In this document: piece by piece, positions 8,670-17,630 of the stretch | Layout: each line of letters begins with the position of its first letter | Numbering within the stretch: position 1 is the stretch's first letter | NCBI RefSeq assembly: GCF_030324495.1 | Contig: NZ_JACAGN010000001.1 | Location: 62,001 to 126,000 of the forward strand | Length of the DNA: 64,000 nucleotides | Origin: Myroides sp. 1354 | GTDB taxonomy: Bacteria; Bacteroidota; Bacteroidia; Flavobacteriales; Flavobacteriaceae | Direction: 5' to 3' | The notes under the pieces: model-generated | Databases searched by the model: none | Seen by the model: only the letters and a program-made list of their open reading frames with translations | What the model was told of the DNA's origin: nothing | Translations under genes and position numbers: made by a program

Positions 8670-10496
8670 TTATTGAATCAAATAGTACAGAGACAATAAG
8701 GTGAAAATTTGCTTTTCTCTATTGTACCCTGCCTTATGCTGTTTAAAAACTTGCAAAACTGCTTGTTTATCGAATAGCTCAAAATAAACACTTTTATTGC
8801 TATTACTCAATAAATTTATATAATAATCACCCAAATCTTCTCTAAACCACTTTTCAGTAGGCGACAAAAAACCTTTTTTCGGTCGGTTGATAATCTCATT
8901 CGGCAATACTTCAGAAGCAAATGCTCTATGAATTCTCTTGGTTTGATGCTCTCCTATTTTATATTCGATGGGCAAAGATTCCAAAAAGGCTATTAATTCC
9001 AAATCCAGCATAGGCACGCGAGTTTCTATGGTAAAATTCATAGACACTTTATCCGTATACATCAACAAATCATCTGCTAAATTCATTCTTGTATCAACAG
9101 CCATCATCCCCTCTACCCCTTTTTTGCTTTTACAGTCCAACAAGTCGTAAAAATAGCGAATACGGTCTTTGCTTTTTTTATCTTGAATACCAAGCAATGA
9201 CTGTATTTCACGATCAGAAAAAAGGGAATAAATATGTTCCCAACGCTTAATAGGATCTTGGATAGCTAAGGATTGAGTCGCGCGAATCCATTGTTCTTTT
9301 TTGGATAACTTAGCAATAGGACGCATCACTTCAAACAGGAATGCAGGATATTGCTGAGCCATCATTTCGCCTTTATAACGCGCATATCCTCCCAAAGGTT
9401 CATCAGCCCCCTGCCCGGTCAAAACGACCTTTAAATCTTTGCTCACAGCTTCATTCAAGTAATACATCGGCAAGATTGAAGTCGTCCCCAAAGGTTCTTC
9501 TACTATGCTACACGTTTCTTCAAATACTTGCTGAAAATTCTCTGCAGAAATAACAATACTATGATGATTCGTCTTTAAGAAATCCGCAGAGCGCTTTGCC
9601 TCTTCCAATTCATTCGCAAACGCATCATCTGCAAACCCAACCGTATAGGTCTTTAATTTCGTTGAAGCGTGTTTTTGAGCAAAATAGGTCACTAAAGCAG
9701 AATCAATTCCTCCACTTAATAGCACGCCAATTTCAACATCAGACATTAATTGACGTTTCACAGCAGCTTCAAATAATTCACCGTATTTATCAACCGCTTG
9801 AGCAAAGCTATATTGCTTTGTTGTAGCCACGGGTTTTAAATACGAAGTGATTGAGCTAGTTGTTGATGCTGACTGAGCAAAATCCCATTGTAGAATATGT
9901 CCCGGTCTCAACTTATGTATTTCTTTATATATCGTATCTGGAGCAGGATTGTAACGCAATTTCAACAAAGAGGCTATATTCGATTTATCCAAATCAATAT
10001 TGGGATAAAGCTGTTGAATAGGTCGAATTTCTGAAGAAAACACCAAAGTATTGTGTTCCAATTTATAGTATAGTGGTTTTACTCCAAAAGGGTCGCGAAC
10101 CAAATACATCTTTTTCCCTTCAATATCGAGAAAACTAAAACTAAAAACCCCATTAAAATCCGCTGCTCCTTCAATACCATACTTCGCTAGATAATATAGT
10201 ATAGTCTCAGTATCTGAAGAACCTTTAAACGCAATTTCACTCAGTTTTTTTCTAAGTTCAAGATGGTTGTAAATTTCTCCATTAAAAATAAGTGCAAACT
10301 TCGCATCCTGAGTCAGCATCGGCTGATGCCCTGTTGCTGTTAGATCAACAATCGCTAATCGTCGATGCCCTAAATATACCGTACTTTCGTCAATCTCAAA
10401 TTTTTCTATGGCACCACTATCGGGCCCGCGATGAAAAATTGTATTTAAACTCTCCTCCGTAATGGGTAAGTTCACGCTTCCTAAGATTCCACACAT
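8670..10496 (-). CDS. asnB: Asparagine synthase (glutamine-hydrolysing)
   Basis: AsnB-type enzymes hydrolyse glutamine in an N-terminal Ntn domain and use the ammonia to amidate an adenylated carboxylate. The 608-residue product begins MCGILGS, so Cys2 becomes the nucleophile. It has RGPDS and the HRRLAIVDL block, and the synthase domain carries the PP-loop SGGIDSALV near residue 262 and TGQGADEPLGGY. Because it lies inside the polysaccharide locus between a flippase and a glycosyltransferase, its substrate may be a sugar carboxylate (uronic acid amidation) rather than aspartate. That is inference from position. Confidence 0.93.
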   Translation of the reverse strand: MCGILGSVNLPITEESLNTIFHRGPDSGAIEKFEIDESTVYLGHRRLAIVDLTATGHQPMLTQDAKFALIFNGEIYNHLELRKKLSEIAFKGSSDTETILYYLAKYGIEGAADFNGVFSFSFLDIEGKKMYLVRDPFGVKPLYYKLEHNTLVFSSEIRPIQQLYPNIDLDKSNIASLLKLRYNPAPDTIYKEIHKLRPGHILQWDFAQSASTTSSITSYLKPVATTKQYSFAQAVDKYGELFEAAVKRQLMSDVEIGVLLSGGIDSALVTYFAQKHASTKLKTYTVGFADDAFANELEEAKRSADFLKTNHHSIVISAENFQQVFEETCSIVEEPLGTTSILPMYYLNEAVSKDLKVVLTGQGADEPLGGYARYKGEMMAQQYPAFLFEVMRPIAKLSKKEQWIRATQSLAIQDPIKRWEHIYSLFSDREIQSLLGIQDKKSKDRIRYFYDLLDCKSKKGVEGMMAVDTRMNLADDLLMYTDKVSMNFTIETRVPMLDLELIAFLESLPIEYKIGEHQTKRIHRAFASEVLPNEIINRPKKGFLSPTEKWFREDLGDYYINLLSNSNKSVYFELFDKQAVLQVFKQHKAGYNREKQIFTLLSLYYLIQ

Positions 10497-10507
10497 ATAT
10501 CACAGTA

Positions 10508-11743
10508 TTAATAACTTCTTTTTAATTCTCTTTCTGCTATCCACATAATAGAGATAAATACAATAACGGAAGAAATAACATTGGTACTAATAGCACCCAA
10601 TAATCCAAATTGAGGTAACAGACTAAATATAGCAATCATATTCGCTGTTGCCCCTACAATCATAATACTCAATCGCATTTTCTGCTTGTTTAAAGCAACC
10701 AAAAGCATTTCGTATCCAGAATAAACAAAACTGCTTACGATAACGATACACAACCCTATAAACGCCAAATTCGTTTCTTCATTGAGTTCTACCTTGGCTA
10801 TTTTTTCCATAACAAATGCACGTAAAACATACATCACCACTAAAACGATTAAGAGAATGCCCACTGCAATTTTTTGCATTAAATGAAATAATTGCCCCTT
10901 TTCAATGGCCGTCTTCGATTTTAGTTGGTTCAACAACACTTGTGAAAATGTAAGATTTAACAAACCAAAAGGCGCTACAATAAGTAATAATCCTCGATAC
11001 ATTCCATAGATTTCATTGATCACTAGAAGAGGCAACAACAGCATTCCTCCTTGTACAAAAGAAACCGTCAATATATCTTGTAACCCATAGTATTTTTGAT
11101 CCGTGAATTGTCTTTTTAGCAACTTATAATCAAACCTAAAAAACAACTTAATATAATTCATCTTCAATACATTAGACTTTAAGAAAGTCAAAAAAAACGT
11201 TATCGAATTGATGAGTAATAACACAATTAATACCCCCAGAACTGATACCTGAGGTAAAAGGTAAACCCCAACTATTAATCCTCCAATCAAAAGTGATTTA
11301 AAAAGATTAACCACTAACTCGATTTTAAAGTCACCTAAACTTTTATGAAAAATAAACATCAAAGTATTCAAGCTCAGGAAATAACCATTTAATAAGGCGA
11401 CAACTAATAGTCCAAAGTTTTCTTCACCTGGATAAAAAAACCAAAAAATGGAACTACAAATACTGATTACTCCAAAAAAGAGAAGTTGAAGTTGAAAGGA
11501 AACGGCGAGTTCTTTGGCCGCATCTTCTTGATTGTCAAACTCTTTTTTCATTAAGAAGACAAAACTTCCAAAAGGTAAAATAGGCATTAAAAAATTAGCA
11601 ATCGAATAATAAAATGAAAACGAACCGAAAAAATCCATTCCCAATATACTGAGTATCACAATATTTAAGACCCATTGTAATCCAAACTGAAGACCTTGCG
11701 ACAGATTATTCAGTACTAAATCTTTTACTATTTTTAAATTCAC
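10508..11743 (-). CDS. Polysaccharide flippase (Wzx/MATE-like)
   Basis: The 411-residue protein has about twelve hydrophobic helices and an N-terminal segment (LVLNNLSQGLQFGLQWVLN) typical of the polysaccharide transporter family. Wzx flips undecaprenyl-linked repeat units across the inner membrane for Wzy. The C-terminal LLVALNKQKMRLSIMIVGA region is a usual Wzx feature. It lies next to the acetyltransferase (2-base gap) and asnB (11-base gap). Sequence similarity among flippases is weak, so the assignment uses topology plus context. Confidence 0.82.
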   Translation of the reverse strand: MNLKIVKDLVLNNLSQGLQFGLQWVLNIVILSILGMDFFGSFSFYYSIANFLMPILPFGSFVFLMKKEFDNQEDAAKELAVSFQLQLLFFGVISICSSIFWFFYPGEENFGLLVVALLNGYFLSLNTLMFIFHKSLGDFKIELVVNLFKSLLIGGLIVGVYLLPQVSVLGVLIVLLLINSITFFLTFLKSNVLKMNYIKLFFRFDYKLLKRQFTDQKYYGLQDILTVSFVQGGMLLLPLLVINEIYGMYRGLLLIVAPFGLLNLTFSQVLLNQLKSKTAIEKGQLFHLMQKIAVGILLIVLVVMYVLRAFVMEKIAKVELNEETNLAFIGLCIVIVSSFVYSGYEMLLVALNKQKMRLSIMIVGATANMIAIFSLLPQFGLLGAISTNVISSVIVFISIMWIAERELKRSY

Positions 11744-11745
11744 GT

Positions 11746-12183
11746 TTAAATAAAATCCTCTACCTTAATGTTCTCTTTAATAATCCTAGCAGGTATACCT
11801 ACAGCAATACAATTGTCTGGTAAGTCTTGCAATACCACCGCATTCGGTCCAATAATCACATTGTTTCCTATCTTGATCGGACCTAATACTCTAGAGCCTG
11901 CTCCCATATAAACGTTATCTCCTATTATAGGAACTTCAATATGTTTACTTCTACCTCCAATAGTCATTCCTTGACCAATCATGCAATTTGCTCCAATTAC
12001 AGCATTTTTATGAATCACAACTCCTATTCCTCTATAAGCAAATTTAGTCCCCTTCCCAATTTGTGCAGAAGGTGGAATTGCACAATTTGCAACAAAATAC
12101 TGCAACACATAAATAAGACGAGGTAAAAAAGGAATTTTTCTTTTGTACACAGCATGTGCTGCACGATGCAGAGTCATTAACAT
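11746..12183 (-). CDS. Hexapeptide-repeat acetyltransferase, serine acetyltransferase-like
   Basis: This is a 145-residue left-handed beta-helix protein with repeated [LIV]G-x4 hexapeptides from about residue 40 to 130 (AVIGANCMIGQGMTIGG, VYMGAGSRVLGPIKIGNN) ending in the typical VGIPARII. It resembles the C-terminal catalytic domain of serine acetyltransferases without their N-terminal helical domain, so it probably uses acetyl-CoA to O-acetylate a sugar of the polysaccharide. The His of the SAT segment LDHATG appears as Tyr in FAYRGIG, while the later His in SKHIEVP is kept, so true serine acetyltransferase activity is doubtful. It starts 21 bases after the short rmlD. Confidence 0.75.
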   Translation of the reverse strand: MLMTLHRAAHAVYKRKIPFLPRLIYVLQYFVANCAIPPSAQIGKGTKFAYRGIGVVIHKNAVIGANCMIGQGMTIGGRSKHIEVPIIGDNVYMGAGSRVLGPIKIGNNVIIGPNAVVLQDLPDNCIAVGIPARIIKENIKVEDFI

Positions 12184-12204
12184 AATACTTTTATTTTTTT
12201 ATTT

Positions 12205-12972
12205 TTATTCCAAGACACTATATTGAGGTCTTTTTGCTTTTGTTGGATATTCCGTGGTACGAATTGGATTTACCTTGATATCTATATTATTTTCTTCAAA
12301 AATAGATACGGCAAAATCATACCAACTACAAATTCTATCTCCTCTAAAATGAACCAATCCATACTTTTTAGTCGAAATCAAATTCATCATAAAATGACAA
12401 ATATCCAAAGCATATGTTGGACAACCTATCTGATCATTTACAACGTTTATTTCCGACTTTGTCTGCGCTAATTTTAGCATTGTGTTGCGAAAATTATGTC
12501 CAAATTCGGAATACACCCAAGATGTTCGAATAATGTAATACTTAACTAAAAAATGTTGAATATATTGTTCTCCTTTCCATTTTGATGCACCATAAACATT
12601 AATTGGATTAGGTGTATCCGAAATGCGATAAGGTGTATTTTGCTGACCATCAAATACGAAATCAGTAGATAGATGAACCAATGTCGTATCATATAGCAAA
12701 CAGACCTCCGCTAAATTCTTACATCCTTCCGCATTAACCTGATAAGCTAATTCAATTTCTTCTTCTGCCTTTTCTACATTCGTATAAGCAGCAAAATTAA
12801 CACATATATTTGGTTTATAGTGCTCAAAATTACGATTACAATCCTCAATATTAGAAATATTTAACACTTTACTGGCTAAAAACACAAATTCAAAGCCAAT
12901 AAACTGATTGCTAATTGATTGTAAAGCTTGTCCCATTTGGCCATTGGCACCTGTGACTAGAATCCGAATCAT
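12205..12972 (-). CDS. rfbD: dTDP-4-dehydrorhamnose reductase, C-terminally short
   Basis: RmlD reduces dTDP-4-keto-rhamnose with NAD(P)H, the last step to dTDP-rhamnose. The SDR motif GANGQMGQ is at residues 8-15. LSTDFVFDG and the YGASKWKGE block supply the catalytic Tyr and Lys, and RTSWVYSEFGHNF is diagnostic. The protein is 255 residues, against about 285-300 in the family. It stops directly after RPQYSVLE, where family members normally continue with a further helix, and the stop is followed by an A/T-rich 21-base gap. It overlaps rfbC by four bases. It may be a functional short form or the product of a truncation at a locus boundary. Confidence 0.87.
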   Translation of the reverse strand: MIRILVTGANGQMGQALQSISNQFIGFEFVFLASKVLNISNIEDCNRNFEHYKPNICVNFAAYTNVEKAEEEIELAYQVNAEGCKNLAEVCLLYDTTLVHLSTDFVFDGQQNTPYRISDTPNPINVYGASKWKGEQYIQHFLVKYYIIRTSWVYSEFGHNFRNTMLKLAQTKSEINVVNDQIGCPTYALDICHFMMNLISTKKYGLVHFRGDRICSWYDFAVSIFEENNIDIKVNPIRTTEYPTKAKRPQYSVLE

Positions 12973-13517
12973 AAAGGTTGAATTGTATTAAAAGAAGGTA
13001 AAATCGCATCTTTGTCTGAAATAATATACCCTTGCTCTAGTTGAGGCCAATCAATAGCTAAAATTGGATCTTTATAGTAGATTCCTCCTTCTGCTTCCTT
13101 ATTGTAATAATTATCACATTTATAAGCAAAGATTGCCGTTTCACTTAGCACTAAAAATCCATGTGCAAATCCTCTGGGTACAAACAATTGCTTCTGCTCC
13201 ACCCCGTTTAACACCATGGCTAAATGCTGTCCGAAGGTTGGTGAATCCTGACGTAAATCAACAATCACATCCAGTACTTCACCCTGAATAACCCGCACCA
13301 ATTTTGCTTGTTGACAGACGCCAGTCTGAAAATGCAACCCCCTTAAGGTTCCCCTTTGAGAATACGACTGATTATCTTGTATAAACTGAGTCTTTAATCC
13401 TGTTTGTTGTTCAAACGAACCCTGATTAAAACTTTCAAAAAAATAACCGCGCTCATCGCGAAAGACTTGCGGATGTAATACAAAACAATCTTTGAATAAG
13501 GTTGATTCAACTCTCAT
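12969..13517 (-). CDS. rfbC: dTDP-4-dehydrorhamnose 3,5-epimerase
   Basis: RmlC epimerises C3 and C5 of dTDP-4-keto-6-deoxyglucose. The 182-residue cupin protein shows DERGYFFESF, FIQDNQSYS, the catalytic-His segment GTLRGLHFQ, the KLVRVIQGEVLDVIVDLR strand pair and PRGFAHGFLVLSE, all canonical. Length is normal. It forms a translationally coupled pair with rfbD downstream. The companion rfbA and rfbB are not present in this window, so the pathway must be completed by genes elsewhere. Confidence 0.96.
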   Translation of the reverse strand: MRVESTLFKDCFVLHPQVFRDERGYFFESFNQGSFEQQTGLKTQFIQDNQSYSQRGTLRGLHFQTGVCQQAKLVRVIQGEVLDVIVDLRQDSPTFGQHLAMVLNGVEQKQLFVPRGFAHGFLVLSETAIFAYKCDNYYNKEAEGGIYYKDPILAIDWPQLEQGYIISDKDAILPSFNTIQPL

Positions 13518-13520
13518 TGT

Positions 13521-14432
13521 CTACGCTCTATTTTTATAATAACGAACAAAATCAACCGCCATACCTAATACAAAAAACAACAGCATTACCTTCACAAGGT
13601 CTTTTGCTATTTTGCTTTCTATCGAATACTCCGATGTGGCTAAAACAGGATTAACAACAATATAATCCAAAACATACAACACTTCTTGAGATTCTAATTG
13701 TGTAAGCTCAATTTCTTTCAAGCGCTTGAGAATTTCTTGTTTCTTGTCCAACAAAGAACCATAAGTCTGAATGCCTTTCAACTCCTCCTCTAAAGTTTCC
13801 TTTTCTAAAGTCAAGGACGCTAATTCAATTTGCTTTCGCTTTGCAAAATAAGGATGCTGATTAAAATGAGTTTGTAAATCAGAAATGAACCCCTCTATCT
13901 CAAAAGGTTGAGTTGCCTTAATTTTTAAAAGTTGATAGGGATAGTTTTTACTCACTGCATAATTGTGAATTGCTTCATCAAAGCGCTCTACTTTACCAAT
14001 CAAGTTTTCGAATATTTTGGGATATAAACTATCTTGACCTAAAAATGAAAAAACATCGTCTATACCCTCTAATTTTGAAAATTTAATTTGTGTATAGTCC
14101 AATTTATCACTGAACTTCACTTGAACCAATTGATCCAAGTAATCAATACTATTATACTTTGGCGACAACAAAATTGCATATTCCTCTTCACCATTACTCG
14201 TGCTAAACTCTGCCGTTTGCAACATTTTATGATAGTTGCGGTATTGTACATACCCCAGAATCACTCCTAAAATTAATCCAAGAGCGAGGTACATCCACTT
14301 ACGGGTGATATACTTAATTATTTTAAACACAAAAAAACCAGCAGTATCCAAAAGGGACACTGTGGCTGTTTTAATATCTAGTAGATTAGCTTCATCAAAT
14401 TCACTTGGTTTTTGCTTCTCTTGCTGTTCCAT
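13521..14432 (-). CDS. Wzz-like chain-length determinant / polysaccharide co-polymerase
   Basis: The 303-residue protein has the two-transmembrane architecture of polysaccharide co-polymerases. One helix is at about residues 48-65 (YLALGLILGVILGYVQY). A long periplasmic region follows, with charged, probably coiled-coil helices around 190-240, and a second helix near the C-terminus (VKVMLLFFVLGMAVDF). There is no cytoplasmic kinase domain, so it is of the Wzz rather than the Wzc type. It would set the modal chain length together with one of the Wzy-like proteins. Primary-sequence motifs are weak and the call rests on topology and position. Confidence 0.6.
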   Translation of the reverse strand: MEQQEKQKPSEFDEANLLDIKTATVSLLDTAGFFVFKIIKYITRKWMYLALGLILGVILGYVQYRNYHKMLQTAEFSTSNGEEEYAILLSPKYNSIDYLDQLVQVKFSDKLDYTQIKFSKLEGIDDVFSFLGQDSLYPKIFENLIGKVERFDEAIHNYAVSKNYPYQLLKIKATQPFEIEGFISDLQTHFNQHPYFAKRKQIELASLTLEKETLEEELKGIQTYGSLLDKKQEILKRLKEIELTQLESQEVLYVLDYIVVNPVLATSEYSIESKIAKDLVKVMLLFFVLGMAVDFVRYYKNRA

Positions 14433-14433
14433 C

Positions 14434-16113
14434 TTAATTACTATTAAAGATTTGTTCTAGTATTTTTATTGTAATCAAATAGGTAGGTTTTACACCCGTC
14501 GTGCCCAATCCTCCTGAAGCCAATGTGCTTCCAGTTTCCAATGGATTATCCGAAGCGTAATACGCATAGCGCACTTTAACGTCTGGGTTAATGCTCTTGC
14601 GAATTCGAGAAGCGGATTGAATGGCTTTTTGATAATGGGCTCCTTCCATCTCTAATCCGATTACTCCCCATGTAGAATCGTGGAAAAACTTCAAAAGATC
14701 TTTATTTTGTAGCGAAGTTCCCAATACAGTAACCATTGTTCCTCCCACCACTGGAATTCCTTGATTTTCAAACATTTCTACTGTTAATTCATTATCAAAA
14801 GGGTAGTTATCTCCTGTTCCTTCGTTAATGTGGGCAAAAGGAATCATAATATCGCCTTTTCCTCCTTCTAAAATACCCGCTTTCCCCATAATAGAAACCG
14901 ATTCTACATTTAAGCGAATTTGTTTTTTATACGGTTTCAACAATTCATCAATCGTTTCATAAGCTTGTTCTCCAAAGGCATAATCCATCACAATAATAAC
15001 AGGGTGCTCCCCTTCAAAATTCGCTCCTTTGAAGTTCGTTTGTTCAAACTTAATCTTCGCTGAATCAAAAATTTGCACATCGATATTCGTTCCCGAATCA
15101 TCCGACAAAAAGACCATGCCCTCTTTTTCCGCGCGTTCTCGCACTAGATTACGTAGGACTTTATTCTCGGGTTTACTCAATTCTTCATATATCTCCACTT
15201 CTTCAGCCACCTCAATTTCTCCCTGCATCACATAAGGTGCAAAAATAGAGTTCATCACACTGTGCATATTTGCACTAATGATGTGAATAGGACGTTCCAA
15301 CAATCCTTTTTCTACCAGAACTTCTTTGATGCGGTTTGACCAAATCTCACCGTAAATATGGTGTCCTAATCGCTCGCGCAACAACGGACTAAACGTAATA
15401 GTTCGCTTATTGTTGTCCACTTCTTCTTCAATGGCTAGTCTTCCCAACCAATAGATTACATCCAAAAAGCGATCTGGATTTTCTGGAATAGCAAATTTTT
15501 CATATACCGTCAGCACCTCAGCAAATGATCGCCCCAATACATTGGCCAAATGTGACATTGTCACTTCTTTGTCTTTTAATTCTAGTGGCTCCGCTTGCTT
15601 CGCAGCTAATTCTATTTTTTTCCAATCACGCGTTACTTTCCCCTCTTCATCAATCAACACTCTATTTTTAATTTTATGTGATTCAATGAAGATAAAAGTC
15701 AAATGCGTTAAAACGTCATAGATATCTGAACGTCCTCTGGTAATTTCAATATTCATTTGCTCCTCGTCAATGCGATAGCAATTTCTTCTTCTTTTGGGTG
15801 GTACTAACGCTTGAAAATGCGAAAAAGCATACCCTTCATCCGAAGTTAAATTGATGTATCTACATTCTTCGATACCAATTGGTAGGCGTTCAATTACATA
15901 TAACAATCCATCTAATTCTACCTTTTCCTCTGCAATTGTACCATAAATTTCTGGACGCAATTCAAGTAACGCCTCTCTTAATGTATCTCCAGATACTCCC
16001 ATAGGCTTATAAAACCCACGGTTAAACAAATGGCGCATCGTAATATAAATACGCTCAATAGCTGCTGAAGAAACTTGTGCTCTTGTTCTTGAAATATTTT
16101 TAATCTCTCTCAT
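14434..16113 (-). CDS. Conserved Bacteroidota protein with nucleoside-phosphorylase-like C-terminus (possibly DUF6909 family)
   Basis: The function of this 559-residue soluble protein is not established. The first 350 residues have no motif I recognise. The C-terminal 150 residues resemble the purine/uridine phosphorylase and AMP-nucleosidase fold: a glycine-rich strand-turn region at about 410-439 (GKAGILEGGKGDIMIP then NEGTGDNYPF), and GLEMEG at 486-491, close to the xxEMEG ribose-binding signature of that superfamily. It ends with an unusual SGGLGTTGVKPTY block. It sits between a GH3-type adenylating enzyme upstream (24-base gap) and the Wzz-like gene (1-base gap). A role in nucleotide or nucleoside cleavage is inference; the family name is recalled, not verified. 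Confidence 0.6.
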   Translation of the reverse strand: MREIKNISRTRAQVSSAAIERIYITMRHLFNRGFYKPMGVSGDTLREALLELRPEIYGTIAEEKVELDGLLYVIERLPIGIEECRYINLTSDEGYAFSHFQALVPPKRRRNCYRIDEEQMNIEITRGRSDIYDVLTHLTFIFIESHKIKNRVLIDEEGKVTRDWKKIELAAKQAEPLELKDKEVTMSHLANVLGRSFAEVLTVYEKFAIPENPDRFLDVIYWLGRLAIEEEVDNNKRTITFSPLLRERLGHHIYGEIWSNRIKEVLVEKGLLERPIHIISANMHSVMNSIFAPYVMQGEIEVAEEVEIYEELSKPENKVLRNLVRERAEKEGMVFLSDDSGTNIDVQIFDSAKIKFEQTNFKGANFEGEHPVIIVMDYAFGEQAYETIDELLKPYKKQIRLNVESVSIMGKAGILEGGKGDIMIPFAHINEGTGDNYPFDNELTVEMFENQGIPVVGGTMVTVLGTSLQNKDLLKFFHDSTWGVIGLEMEGAHYQKAIQSASRIRKSINPDVKVRYAYYASDNPLETGSTLASGGLGTTGVKPTYLITIKILEQIFNSN

Positions 16114-16137
16114 AGTCTTCCAATTTTTATTTCTTAA

Positions 16138-17625
16138 TTATTCTATTTTCAATTGATCGGCAATGGTCCTATCATTGCTCAATCGAGGCAACTTATTTTG
16201 CCCGCCTAGCTTCCCAATACTTTTCATATATGCCTGGAAACCTTCTTTTTCTACTGATCGAATGACCAGTGTGCGCAACACTTTTCCCACAATTAAATCG
16301 TCGTAATACACGTTCTGTTTGCGCAAGGCATCGTCGATGCGCAAGGCAAAAGCATCCAAATCAGTTGGTGCTTGCCCAAATTCAATAAACCACTCGTGGT
16401 AAGGCAATCCTTCAGCAGGCGTAATTTGAGGGGCAACAGTAAACTCATTTACTTGCACTTGCGTACCTTCCATAGCGTGTTGAAGGGCTGTTTCTACTTC
16501 TTTTCCTATCACATGCTCTCCAAAAGCCGAAATAAAATGTTTGATACGTCCTGATACAACAATACGATGGGGTTTCAAATTGACAAATTGAACTGTATCT
16601 CCTATGTTATACCCCCATAATCCCGCGTTAGTTGAGATGATCAAGACATAATTAACCCCCAACTCCACTTCTCCAATCGTGTATCGTCTAGGGTTTTCTG
16701 TAAAAAATTCTTCTACTTTGATGAATTCATAGAAAATACCCGCATTCAACAACAACAATAATCCCTTCTCTTTTTGTGAATCCTGATAGGCAAAAAATCC
16801 TTCTGAAGCGGGAAATAGCTCAATAGAGGGAACTTTCCTTCCTATTAATTGTTCAAATTTAGCGCGATATGGCTCATAATTAACCCCGCCGTAAATGAAT
16901 AAATTAAACTTCTTGAAAATATCTCCTACTCCTTTTCCTTCTCTTGCTTTCAAACGCTCAAAATACATTTGTACCCAACTTGGAATTCCCGAAATCACCG
17001 TCATATTTTCGTGCACTGTTTCTTCTACAATGGCATCTACTTTCGTTTCCCAGTCTTCAATGCAATTCGTTTCCCAACTCGGTAATCTATTCTTTTGTAG
17101 ATAAGCCGGAACGTAATGTGCAACAATACCCGATAATCGACCTAAGTTAATTCCATTCTTTTGCTCTAGAATTGGACTTCCCTGTAAAAAAATCATTTTA
17201 CCATCGACAAAATCAGCAATACCCGTTTCGTGCACATAGGCTAAAATAGCATTTCGTGCAGCTTCAATATGATAAGGCATCGATTCCTTCGTTAGTGGAA
17301 TATACTTCGCTCCAGAAGTTGTTCCGGAGGTTTTAGCAAAATAAAGGGGTTTTCCTTTCCACAATACGTTTTCCTCTCCCTTGACCACGCGATCTACATA
17401 GGGTTTTAATCCTTCATAATCGCGAATGGGTACGCGCTGAGCAAAGGTTTGCGCATTGGTAATTGCTTTAAAATCGTGATCTTGACCAAAAGCGGTATGC
17501 TTGGCTTGTTCAATTAAATCGGCTAAAACCCTCGCTTGAGTTTCGACTGGATTTTGGAGCCATTTTTGTGTTTTCTTGTGAATAATCGAAGCAAATATCT
17601 TCGCTCCAAAAGATTTTATAGACAT
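16138..17625 (-). CDS. GH3 family acyl-adenylating (acyl acid amido synthetase-like) protein
   Basis: GH3 proteins are ANL-superfamily enzymes that adenylate a carboxylic acid and usually conjugate it to an amine; in plants the substrates are auxin or jasmonate. The bacterial substrate is unknown. The 495-residue product shows the ATP/AMP loop YFAKTSGTTSGAKYIPLT around residues 96-113, FIYGGVNYEPYRAKFE, ELFPASEGFFAYQD, the TNAGLWGYNIGDTVQF motif and the hinge RIKHFISAFGEHV before the small C-terminal domain. Length is normal for bacterial GH3. It lies in a tight unit with the M23 protein (5-base gap) and the nucleosidase-like protein. Confidence 0.88.
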   Translation of the reverse strand: MSIKSFGAKIFASIIHKKTQKWLQNPVETQARVLADLIEQAKHTAFGQDHDFKAITNAQTFAQRVPIRDYEGLKPYVDRVVKGEENVLWKGKPLYFAKTSGTTSGAKYIPLTKESMPYHIEAARNAILAYVHETGIADFVDGKMIFLQGSPILEQKNGINLGRLSGIVAHYVPAYLQKNRLPSWETNCIEDWETKVDAIVEETVHENMTVISGIPSWVQMYFERLKAREGKGVGDIFKKFNLFIYGGVNYEPYRAKFEQLIGRKVPSIELFPASEGFFAYQDSQKEKGLLLLLNAGIFYEFIKVEEFFTENPRRYTIGEVELGVNYVLIISTNAGLWGYNIGDTVQFVNLKPHRIVVSGRIKHFISAFGEHVIGKEVETALQHAMEGTQVQVNEFTVAPQITPAEGLPYHEWFIEFGQAPTDLDAFALRIDDALRKQNVYYDDLIVGKVLRTLVIRSVEKEGFQAYMKSIGKLGGQNKLPRLSNDRTIADQLKIE

Positions 17626-17630
17626 AATTT

